Below are positions 54,329 through 62,250 of a DNA stretch of 64,000 nt, in pieces (positions within the stretch are counted from its first letter, which is position 1; each line of letters opens with the position of its first letter). Source of the DNA: Globicatella sulfidifaciens DSM 15739 (GTDB taxonomy: Bacteria; Bacillota; Bacilli; Lactobacillales; Aerococcaceae); the NCBI RefSeq assembly GCF_900167405.1, contig NZ_FUWO01000001.1:62001-126000 (forward strand). The letters run 5' to 3'. A program made the position numbers and the translations under genes. Below the pieces are notes generated by a model. It was not told where the DNA came from. It saw nothing but the letters and a program-made list of their open reading frames with translations, and made no database searches.

Positions 54329-56125
54329 TTATTTATTTAATTCTTTCGTATAGTTTTCTAATTGGTCGATTAAGCGACCGATATAGGCAATCGTTGATTT
54401 TAATGGTTGATCAGTTGAAACATCTACATCGGCTGCTTTGGCTAATTCCAATGGCGATTTAGAACCGCCCATTTGCAACACTTTAATCCATTGTTCGGCA
54501 GCTGCTGCTCCTTGTTGACGAATATTGTTCGCTACTTGGGTTCCAATGGTTAAACCTGCTGAATAAGAGTATGAATACAGTCCCATATAATAATGAGGCT
54601 GACGCATCCAAGTGAGTTCTGCCCCTTCTGTTAGTACGACACTATCACCCCAGAATTTTTCTAAGGTTTCGCGATAAATACGATTCAATGTCTCCGCATC
54701 AACACTCTTTCCTTGATCCACTAAGCGATAAACTTCGCGTTGATAATACGCTTCTAATAAATGGGTCACAAAATTATGATAATAAGTTTTTCCTACCATT
54801 TGCGAGATAATCCAACGCTTCATTCTTATATCTTCACCTGCTACATCTAATAAATGATTTTCAACTAATAATTCATTAGCAGTAGATGGCGCTTCTACAA
54901 AGTACATAGAAGGACGAGCATTTAAAATATTTTGATAGCGATGCGCCATTTGAAAATGACCAGCATGACCTAACTCATGAGCCAGAGTCATCGTATCTGA
55001 CATGTTTTCTGAAAAGAACATAAGGATAAACGAATTAGTACCATAAGGTGAATTACAAAACGCACCAGTTCTCTTACCACGTGTTTCGGCGTAATCAATC
55101 CAACGATTATCAAATGCTTCACGCATAATCGCTAAATAATCTTCTCCTAGTTGAGCTAAGCCATCCAACACATACTGTTGCGCTTCCTGATAGGTTACAT
55201 TGGGTGAGAAAGGTGGATCAATATCCAATTTTAAATCCTCATAATGAACTTCATCCAATTGATAAATCTCACCAATCAACTGTGCATAACGACGCATATG
55301 AGGAGCTAACTCATCCATAATCACATCGATTTGACGGTTATATAAATCAACGGTCACATCTTGTCGTTCAAGTAAATAATCAATGACTGAATCATATCCA
55401 CGTAAGGTCGCCATTGTTTTTTCCGTTTGAACTTGGGCATTATAAACTGAGGCAGTGGAATGTTGATAACGACTTAAAGTATCAGAAAAGTTGCGAAAAG
55501 CTGCTCTTCTAAGATCAGTATCAGGAGTCGCTTCTTGACGCCCTTCAAAACTGTTATAGGTCATTTCATGTAATTGTCCATTCACTTCAAAATCAGGGAA
55601 GTGTAAATCTTTGAATTTAATGTCATTATATCCTTGATATGGATAATCAAGTGTATTGGATAACGCCGCTAAGGTCGCTTCTGTTTCTGGCGATAATTGA
55701 TGCGGTTTTTGTTTAATAATTTTAGTAATCGCTAATTGATCTTCTGCATTTTTGGCCGCTTCTTTTAATATATCATCTGCAATGTTCGCCACTTCATTTT
55801 CAAAGAAAGACAATTGCGCCGATACATTCGCTAAAATACGGCTAGCATGACTATAGCGTTTTTGTGCTTCTTTATCTAAAGTGTTCGCATTTACTGGCAA
55901 ACTGGCATAAGGGAGGATGCGCGCTCTTAATTCTAAAATCGAACGATAATTAGCAAAAGCAGCATTCACATCGGTAGCTGTTTGTATCTGACCTCGATAC
56001 TGCTTAGTAAAGTTTTCTGTGTCCAACACTAATTTGTCGAGTGCTTCCTCATAGCTTTTTTCATCTTGAAATAATGTGGTTAAGTCCCAAGTTTGTTCAA
56101 TTGGGGCTGTTTCACGATTGATCAT
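54329..56125 (-). CDS. pepF: oligoendopeptidase F
   Basis: 598 residues. M3B zinc metallopeptidase that degrades cytoplasmic peptides of about 7-17 residues. The zinc site HELGHAGHF is near residue 388; the third ligand Glu is in VEAPSTANELL. AGAGGTGG precedes ATG 56125. The frame is open to 56299, but those codons cross the divergent promoter region and have no ribosome binding site. Divergent from the 2-hydroxyacid dehydrogenase. Confidence 0.94.
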   Translation of the reverse strand: MINRETAPIEQTWDLTTLFQDEKSYEEALDKLVLDTENFTKQYRGQIQTATDVNAAFANYRSILELRARILPYASLPVNANTLDKEAQKRYSHASRILANVSAQLSFFENEVANIADDILKEAAKNAEDQLAITKIIKQKPHQLSPETEATLAALSNTLDYPYQGYNDIKFKDLHFPDFEVNGQLHEMTYNSFEGRQEATPDTDLRRAAFRNFSDTLSRYQHSTASVYNAQVQTEKTMATLRGYDSVIDYLLERQDVTVDLYNRQIDVIMDELAPHMRRYAQLIGEIYQLDEVHYEDLKLDIDPPFSPNVTYQEAQQYVLDGLAQLGEDYLAIMREAFDNRWIDYAETRGKRTGAFCNSPYGTNSFILMFFSENMSDTMTLAHELGHAGHFQMAHRYQNILNARPSMYFVEAPSTANELLVENHLLDVAGEDIRMKRWIISQMVGKTYYHNFVTHLLEAYYQREVYRLVDQGKSVDAETLNRIYRETLEKFWGDSVVLTEGAELTWMRQPHYYMGLYSYSYSAGLTIGTQVANNIRQQGAAAAEQWIKVLQMGGSKSPLELAKAADVDVSTDQPLKSTIAYIGRLIDQLENYTKELNK

Positions 56126-56260
56126 ATATTTCCACCTCTCATAATTTTCTAATAAATATATTATAACCCTATAGTTAACCTTGTCAATTAATCGACTCTT
56201 TTGAATATTTACTGCGCATACGCTAAAATGAAGAAAAGAAGTGTAATATAGGAGGTTTAT

Positions 56261-57205
56261 ATGAAAATTGCTGTTCTGCCTCAATTGAATGAGGCACAAT
56301 TTAAATTATTACAGAGTAAAACTCAAGCTGATTTGGTTGAAATCAATGAATCTGAAATAACAGCTGCAGATTTGGCACAATTTGAAATCATCTTAGGTTG
56401 GAGTGATAAGATTGTAGACGCTCTAACGATGGACCACAGCATTAAATGGATTCAACTATGGATGGTTGGTGTCGATAGTATTCCCTTAGATGAATTAGCT
56501 GAACATGAAATTATAATCACAACCGCAAAAGGTGCGAACGCTCCAAATATTGCTCAACAAATTGTCGGTTACTTAATTATGTTTACACGTCATCTCCATA
56601 CATCAAGAGATTATCAAATGAAACACCAATGGGAACGCCCCGCCGATTATGGTGAATTGACAGGGAAAAAGGCCTTATCCATTGGCACAGGTGAAATCGG
56701 ACAAGCATTTGCTAAAATTGCTCAAGCATTTGATATGACGGTAGATGGAGTGAATCGTACCGGGCATGCTGTTGATTTTTTCAACCATTGTTATGCCATA
56801 GCAGAATTAGATTCATTACTTGGGCAGTACGACTATATTATCAATAGTCTTCCACATACGCCGGCAACCGATAAATTATTTGCTGAAAAACAATTTAACG
56901 CGATGGCTAATGAGGCTATTTTTATCAATGTGGGCCGTGGCAAATCAGTCGATGAAAAAGCCATGATACAAGCACTCCTAAATAATGAGATTAAAGGAGC
57001 TGGCTTAGATGTCTTTGAAGTCGAACCTTTACCAGCAAATAGCCCCTTATGGGACATGAAAAATGTCATTATTACCCCACATCGAGCTGGGATTAGTGAC
57101 TTTTACAGTCCGCGAATTATCGATATTTTCTTAGAAAACTTCCCACTTTACCAACAAGGCAAGATGCCAACCGTTAATTTACTCGATTATCAAAGAGGGT
57201 ATTAA
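56261..57205 (+). CDS. D-2-hydroxyacid dehydrogenase family protein
   Basis: 314 residues. NAD(P)-dependent, formate/glycerate dehydrogenase-like. Rossmann segment ALSIGTGEIGQAFAKIA (about 140-156), the active-site Arg in NVGRGKSVDEKA, the Glu in FEVEPLP and His in ITPHRAGIS (about 276). The first GxGxxG glycine pattern is GTGEIG. The N-terminal domain is shorter than in SerA. Substrate unknown; branched 2-ketoacid reduction is common in this group in lactic acid bacteria. AGGAGGT precedes the ATG. Confidence 0.85.
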   Translation: MKIAVLPQLNEAQFKLLQSKTQADLVEINESEITAADLAQFEIILGWSDKIVDALTMDHSIKWIQLWMVGVDSIPLDELAEHEIIITTAKGANAPNIAQQIVGYLIMFTRHLHTSRDYQMKHQWERPADYGELTGKKALSIGTGEIGQAFAKIAQAFDMTVDGVNRTGHAVDFFNHCYAIAELDSLLGQYDYIINSLPHTPATDKLFAEKQFNAMANEAIFINVGRGKSVDEKAMIQALLNNEIKGAGLDVFEVEPLPANSPLWDMKNVIITPHRAGISDFYSPRIIDIFLENFPLYQQGKMPTVNLLDYQRGY

Positions 57206-57215
57206 ATGTAAAAAA

Positions 57216-57717
57216 AGCACCAAGGTAGAGGCTGGGCATAAACTTGATAAATTTAGTTAAGATTATTGTTCGTTAATTAAAAGCGCAGTGGTTGAGTGGT
57301 CTCGATCTGCGTCTTAATGAGGTTAGGCCTCAATTCAGTAAATTCAATCAAGTGATTGTTCGCTAATTAAAAGCGCAGTGGTTGAGTGGTCTCGATCTGC
57401 GTCTTAATGAGTTAGGTATAAGCATAAAAAATTCAATCTAGTTATTGCTCGATATTTAAAAGCGCAGTGGTTGAGTGGCCTCAAACTGCGTCTTAACGAC
57501 TTGTCTGAGGCCTACTCAACTGTGCGGGGGTAGGCCAACGAAGCGAAAATTATTCAATTTTCTACTTCTGGTCTACTCCCAACTTTGCGGGGGTGAACAA
57601 ACGAAGCGAAAATAATTCAATTTTCTACTTTTGGTTCACTCCCAACTGTGCGGGGGTAGGCCGACGAAGCGAAAATCAATCGATTTTCTACTTCTGGTCT
57701 ACTCCCACTTTGGTGCT
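57216..57717 (-). terminator. terminator hairpin of the GH13 gene split by a repeat element
   Basis: AGCACCAA (57216-57223) and TTGGTGCT (57710-57717) are perfectly complementary. On the minus strand the closing arm is followed by a T-run of about seven, so they form an intrinsic terminator for the GH13 gene (and, less well, for the convergent dehydrogenase). The whole repeat copy 11 lies inside as an approximately 485-base loop. Confidence 0.6.
57228..57706 (+). repeat. modular intergenic repeat, copy 11 (three A, three B)
   Basis: Plus orientation. Head GAGGCTGGGC at 57228, A hairpins at about 57282-57313, 57372-57402 and 57460-57492 (about 89-bp period), linker, B modules at about 57519-57580, 57581-57643 and 57644-57706 (63-bp period). 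The middle B has the paired change GTGAAC (57593-57598) / GTTCAC (57634-57639). Confidence 0.93.
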
Positions 57718-57735
57718 AAATTTAATTTAAAATAA

Positions 57736-59424
57736 TTATCCCTGATACTCAAAGACGGTTGTTCCATCAGCTGAGGTACCACTCACCAATAAGCTTGTTG
57801 GTTGACTTAAGTCCACTGTCATCAATGCTTTGGCACCATTATATTGCCATTCGATTGATAGATGAGTGTCTTTTACATCATAATGAATTGTTGCGTCCTC
57901 ATTAAAGGCTTCAAATTGACTTCTAAATTTGATCAATGCCAGTTGATCTTTCACTACTTTTTTCGTCAATCCTTCTTCAATATCCTGCGCTGATAAATTC
58001 GTACGGTTAATTTCTTTATGGCCACCTGCGCCTGCTTTAGCAACTGCTTCATGATTGTTTGTTCCAGCAAAAATATCTAAATACCAAATTTGTGGTTTTC
58101 CTGGCATAAAGAGTTGGATGGCACGGGCTAACATCATTTTGGTCTCATCTTCGCCTAATGCACTAAAGTAAGTCGCATTGACTTGATAATAAACATTTTT
58201 TTGGCCGTGAAGATTCTTCACATATCCACCACGTCCGACAACAGTGTCAATCAATTCTTGAATACGAGTTTCTGGTAATAAGCCTTTTAAGTCTAATAAA
58301 GGGATCCCATCATGACAACCCAACATGTTGACCGTTTTTAGGTCTTTCGTTAAAATATCGTCAATCCATGTTGCTAAGTGCTCAGCATTTTGTCCTTCAA
58401 TCGTATCTAAAATTAAACCCGGTAAGAAGAAATCGTAAACTAAATAGCCTTCACTACCGATTTTTTCATGAATTTTCACTTCGTAACTTTCATGAATTTC
58501 AGGTAATAATGTCAAGTTACGTTCTTTTGCTAATTGACTTACTTTATCCAATAATTCCCAGGTTCCAGGATCATTTAAGAAATTACGCTCTCCTACTTCT
58601 TTCGGGCCATAAGCAAAAGCATCCAAACGCACGATACTAGCTCCATAGGCTTTTAATTGGTCTAAGGTTTGCGCATAAAATTCCCAAACTAAGGGAGATT
58701 TGATATTTAAATCCATTTGCCCTAAATATTCACAATGTGTTTCTAAATACTCTTTAACAGGGGTCAAATACGCGTTCAAAGCTCCTAAATCTAATTCAGA
58801 CAATGGCGCATCCGCTTCAAGATGGGCTTGTACTTTTTCATGAATGCTTGCTGCTTGATCATATTGAATAGCCAATGCTTTCATCCATTGTTGCGTAGTC
58901 ACTTGTGGGTACTTTTTTTCTTGATAAAAGGTATTCCAAAAAGTCAATCGCTCATTATTTTTGGTTCTAATCGTTAAAATAGGTAAGCCTGGTTTACGGA
59001 AGAACATTTTGTTAGTAAATTCTGCAGCCGGTTGAATATACCCTTCTGCAGTCATTTCACCATGTCCTTGCCAAAATTTATTCCAATCGATAAAGAAATC
59101 ATAGTAAGGCGAGTGACTGCCCTCTTCCACAATAGACTGAAATTGTGGTGACAAGACGGAAGCATGGTTCAAGATGAAGTCCAATTTCGTCTTTACGCCT
59201 AAAGTCGCTAAAGATTGAAGGTCCTGTTCGCTCACTAAAGTTTGATTCAAGCCATAATCAATGACCGAAAAGCCACGGTCTAAATCAGAATGATAAAAGC
59301 TAGGAAGGATATAAACGGATTGAAACGCGCCTTTTACTTCAGGGCGCGCTAAAAAATCGACCGTTCCTTCTAATTTTTCAGCTAAACTATCGGGATATAC
59401 ATTTAACATTGGTTGAATATTCAT
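57736..59424 (-). CDS. GH13_18 sucrose phosphorylase-like enzyme
   Basis: 562 residues. GH13 barrel with nucleophile RLDAFAYG, acid/base LLPEIHESY and transition-state Asp in LGCHDGIPLLD; no signal peptide. These residues and the overall pattern fit subfamily 18 (sucrose, sucrose-6-phosphate, glucosylglycerate and glucosylglycerol phosphorylases). The length is closer to the YcjM-type glucosylglycerate enzyme (about 560) than to classical sucrose phosphorylase (about 490). AAGGAG lies before ATG 59424; the TTG at 59442 is part of the kinase end. Beside aga and an ABC importer, the simplest role is splitting sucrose released from raffinose. Confidence 0.8.
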   Translation of the reverse strand: MNIQPMLNVYPDSLAEKLEGTVDFLARPEVKGAFQSVYILPSFYHSDLDRGFSVIDYGLNQTLVSEQDLQSLATLGVKTKLDFILNHASVLSPQFQSIVEEGSHSPYYDFFIDWNKFWQGHGEMTAEGYIQPAAEFTNKMFFRKPGLPILTIRTKNNERLTFWNTFYQEKKYPQVTTQQWMKALAIQYDQAASIHEKVQAHLEADAPLSELDLGALNAYLTPVKEYLETHCEYLGQMDLNIKSPLVWEFYAQTLDQLKAYGASIVRLDAFAYGPKEVGERNFLNDPGTWELLDKVSQLAKERNLTLLPEIHESYEVKIHEKIGSEGYLVYDFFLPGLILDTIEGQNAEHLATWIDDILTKDLKTVNMLGCHDGIPLLDLKGLLPETRIQELIDTVVGRGGYVKNLHGQKNVYYQVNATYFSALGEDETKMMLARAIQLFMPGKPQIWYLDIFAGTNNHEAVAKAGAGGHKEINRTNLSAQDIEEGLTKKVVKDQLALIKFRSQFEAFNEDATIHYDVKDTHLSIEWQYNGAKALMTVDLSQPTSLLVSGTSADGTTVFEYQG

Positions 59425-59428
59425 CGGT

Positions 59429-60355
59429 TTACGCTCCTTCAATTAATGATAAATATTGATCATAATCTAACACGACGCCCTCTTTTGAGAAGATTAAATC
59501 GGCCATTGGACTTTGTTGGTGTAATTTCTCTTGTTCAATACCAAGAACCATCGTGACAAAAGCACTGTCCGCATGACCATCACGGGCTCTTAATTTACGA
59601 TAGGCCATTGTTTCTGCTGGGGTGCTATTTAAAAACAGTCTAAAATCAATCCCTCTTAAATCGGCGTGATTACCATGGGTCCACTCTAAAATCATTATTT
59701 TTTTATTTGAAAAATCGACTTGGTCATACCATAAAGCATCTGGTGTGCGTCCCATTCGTTTTAACCAAATGTGGTCATGGCCCTCTTTAAATTCTTTTAA
59801 GACACGATTAATCGCCGGGATATTTAATTCCTTATCGGTGCCCAAATAATCAGCTAAAGCTCTCTTTCCAGCTAAATGATAAGTTTGATACCAATCATAC
59901 TGAGATAAATAGTCTAAACTGCCATCATTGAACACTTGATAAATATGTTCTAAAATTGCTTTTACATCCTCATTATAAAGCCCTTGTTCTACCAAAGCTT
60001 TTTGGGCAGCATCTCGGTAAATTTGAACGCGTTCCGCATCATTATATTCAGGAATACGATGAGGATAATTATCTCCCGATAAAATATAAGTGCCGACACC
60101 TGCTTTTTCAAAATAAAATGCTAGAATAGATGCCAAGGTCGTTTTACCCGATCCAGATCCACCACTGACTGATATGATAATTTTATCTTCTGTTTCAAAA
60201 TCAACCCTTGAGATTAATTCTTTATAAAGTGTTTGGGCTTTGTCGAATGAATCCCCTGAGTAAAAGATTTTATCACCCGGCATATCACCACGTGGCATCG
60301 GTTCTTCCATCGTTGGAAACCCTTGTTCAATTAACGATAACAATTGTTCTTTCAT
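59429..60355 (-). CDS. P-loop kinase of the uridine kinase / PRK group
   Basis: 308 residues. Walker A SVSGGSGSGKTTLA is at about 67-80, followed by ILSGDNYPHRIPEY and, near the C-terminus, LEWTHGNHADLRG and FLNSTPAETMAYRKLRARDGH. The fold group covers uridine, phosphoribulo-, pantothenate and glycerate kinases. An N-terminal extension of about 60 residues precedes the P-loop. It is coupled to the GH13 gene (its stop codon lies within the ribosome binding region). I do not know its substrate; a sugar or sugar acid released by the phosphorylase is a reasonable inference. Confidence 0.75.
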   Translation of the reverse strand: MKEQLLSLIEQGFPTMEEPMPRGDMPGDKIFYSGDSFDKAQTLYKELISRVDFETEDKIIISVSGGSGSGKTTLASILAFYFEKAGVGTYILSGDNYPHRIPEYNDAERVQIYRDAAQKALVEQGLYNEDVKAILEHIYQVFNDGSLDYLSQYDWYQTYHLAGKRALADYLGTDKELNIPAINRVLKEFKEGHDHIWLKRMGRTPDALWYDQVDFSNKKIMILEWTHGNHADLRGIDFRLFLNSTPAETMAYRKLRARDGHADSAFVTMVLGIEQEKLHQQSPMADLIFSKEGVVLDYDQYLSLIEGA

Positions 60356-60408
60356 ATACTGACCTCCTCAATCTTATAAAAAATTTATAACGTTTCATTT
60401 CTATCTTT

Positions 60409-60450
60409 ATTATAGAAAAACTGGTGTTATATTACAAACACCAGTTTCAA
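60409..60450 (-). promoter_or_regulatory. terminator-promoter overlap before the kinase gene
   Basis: Minus strand stem AACTGGTGTT/AACACCAGTT followed by TTTTC would weaken transcription from the permease genes. Inside it lies TTGTAA (60437-60432), a 17-base spacer and TATAAT (60414-60409), a good promoter for kinase-GH13. Confidence 0.55.
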
Positions 60451-60521
60451 TTTTTCAGACTTTTGAATGTTTTAGTCCATAAAATATTGGAAATAAAACC
60501 ACGTCATGGCTTTATTCTTAA

Positions 60522-61355
60522 TTATTTGACTGCGCCATTACTCATACCTGCAATAATATGTTTTTGGAAGACTAAGTAAACCAATGTGATGGTCACAATC
60601 CCCACGATATAAGAGGCAAAGCTTGGACCAAAATCATTGAAGTATTGTCCTGTATAATTATATTGGAATAGCGGTAAGGACCACATTCTCGAATCTTTAT
60701 TCAAGATTAATAATGGTAACATAAAGTCATTCCAGAACCATAAAGCATTAATAATCATGGTCGTCGCATGCATCGGTTTTAACATCGGAAAAATAATTTT
60801 ACGATATGTTGTGAGTTTATCCGCTCCATCAATCTCAGCTGCTTCATCCATACTTTCTGGTACACTCACTTTAATGTAGCCGACGTATAAGAATAACGTT
60901 TGTGGGATGGCATAAGTTAAATATAACAAAATTAATCCCCACATATTGGCCATGCCAATACGGTTCATCATCACGGTAATCGGAATCATAATGACTTGGA
61001 ACGGTACAAAGATTCCTAAAATTAACAAACTATACATAATCGCAAAAGCTTTTCTTTTACTCATATTACGAGCAATCGAGAAGGCGGCGGCTGGAATGAC
61101 TAAAGTTACAGCTAACAGTGATACTACCGTAATAATAGTTGAGTTTAAGAAATAATCTTTAATACCATCGTCTAATAATGTCTGATAGTTATCTAAAATA
61201 AATGGTTTAGGCCAGCTAAAGAAATTATCGACGATATCTTTAGTGGTTTTAAATGAACTTAAGATGGTTACCAACAATGGAATAAGAATGAGAATTCCAC
61301 CAATTATTAATAAGCCATATTGCCAAGTATTGCGTTTTGATGATTCATTTTTCAT
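60522..61355 (-). CDS. sugar ABC transporter permease, MalG/MsmG type
   Basis: 277 residues, six helices. The EAA loop (PESMDEAAEIDGADKLTTYRKI) is near residues 155-176. The short periplasmic region after helix 1 and the last helix LVYLVFQKHIIAGM fit MalG. Together with the MalF-type gene it forms the membrane channel. A/G-rich AAAGGGTGAG precedes the ATG. Confidence 0.9.
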   Translation of the reverse strand: MKNESSKRNTWQYGLLIIGGILILIPLLVTILSSFKTTKDIVDNFFSWPKPFILDNYQTLLDDGIKDYFLNSTIITVVSLLAVTLVIPAAAFSIARNMSKRKAFAIMYSLLILGIFVPFQVIMIPITVMMNRIGMANMWGLILLYLTYAIPQTLFLYVGYIKVSVPESMDEAAEIDGADKLTTYRKIIFPMLKPMHATTMIINALWFWNDFMLPLLILNKDSRMWSLPLFQYNYTGQYFNDFGPSFASYIVGIVTITLVYLVFQKHIIAGMSNGAVK

Positions 61356-61370
61356 TAGTGCTCACCCTTT

Positions 61371-62240
61371 CTATTGTACTTCATAACGTTTTGAGAGACG
61401 GATTTGTAATATTGAAATCAATCCAATCATCACAAATAAAACTAGGGCAATCGCATTAGCATAGCCATATTGATTACTCTTGAACGCATAATTATAAACT
61501 AATAACCCTAATGGCGTGGTCGCATCATTGGGACCACCACCCGTTAAAGCAAAGATTTGATCAAAGGCAGTTAACCCTGCTTTTAAAGCCATAATAAACA
61601 CCATGGTAATACTTGGAATTAAATAAGGTAATTCAATTGACCAGAAAATATGGTGGCTATCCGCACCATCCACACGTGCTGCTTCAATAATTTCTTGTGG
61701 AATACTTTGTAAACCAGATAAGAAAATAATGATTGGCATCGCAACGCCTTGCCATAACATGACGAAGATAACGGCAAAAATCGCACCCCATTTAGTTCCT
61801 AAAAGACTGACTTGTAGCCACTCTATTCCTAAAGCATTGCCAATTGCAGGTAAACCATAGTTAAACACTTGTTTAAAAATTAATGAAACCGTCAAACCTG
61901 ATAATACTGCTGGGAAGAAGAACCATGCTCTAAAGAAGGTTTGACCTTTAATTTTGGAATTTAAGGCACGCGCCAATAAAATCCCTAAAATAATTTCACC
62001 GGCAATTAAGGATATCGTTAAAATAATGGTAAACCCAATCGCTGACATAAATTTTGTATCGGTCATTAAGATTTTATAATTATTTAAACCCACAAATTCA
62101 AAATTATAGGTTAAGCCCGTCCAGTTGGTTAAACTGTAAAAAGCTCCTTGAATCATTGGAAAATAGAAAAATATAATTTGTAAGAGGATGGGTATTGCTA
62201 GAAAAGCCCAGCCCCAATATTTAGATAAAAACTTTTTCAT
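61371..62240 (-). CDS. sugar ABC transporter permease, MalF/MsmF type
   Basis: 289 residues, six helices. EAA loop IPQEIIEAARVDGADSHHIF is near 185-205; the C-terminal part has TGGGPNDATTPLGLLVYNYAF. AGGAGG is six bases before ATG 62240; the longer frame to 62261 overlaps the binding-protein stop. Partner of the MalG-type permease; an ATP-binding subunit (MsmK type) is not in the window and is usually shared and encoded elsewhere. Confidence 0.9.
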   Translation of the reverse strand: MKKFLSKYWGWAFLAIPILLQIIFFYFPMIQGAFYSLTNWTGLTYNFEFVGLNNYKILMTDTKFMSAIGFTIILTISLIAGEIILGILLARALNSKIKGQTFFRAWFFFPAVLSGLTVSLIFKQVFNYGLPAIGNALGIEWLQVSLLGTKWGAIFAVIFVMLWQGVAMPIIIFLSGLQSIPQEIIEAARVDGADSHHIFWSIELPYLIPSITMVFIMALKAGLTAFDQIFALTGGGPNDATTPLGLLVYNYAFKSNQYGYANAIALVLFVMIGLISILQIRLSKRYEVQ

Positions 62241-62250
62241 TGTACTCCTC

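Noticed and set aside
57282-57313. tRNA-like sequence in the A module (GTTGAGTGGTCT resembles the D-arm of class II tRNAs)
   Set aside because: No anticodon arm, T-arm or CCA-like acceptor follows; the similarity ends with the D-arm-like hairpin.
4680-57706. Insertion sequence or integrated element as source of the repeats
   Set aside because: No transposase, integrase or IS-type terminal repeats with target duplications were seen in the window; if the family is mobile, the enzyme is encoded elsewhere.
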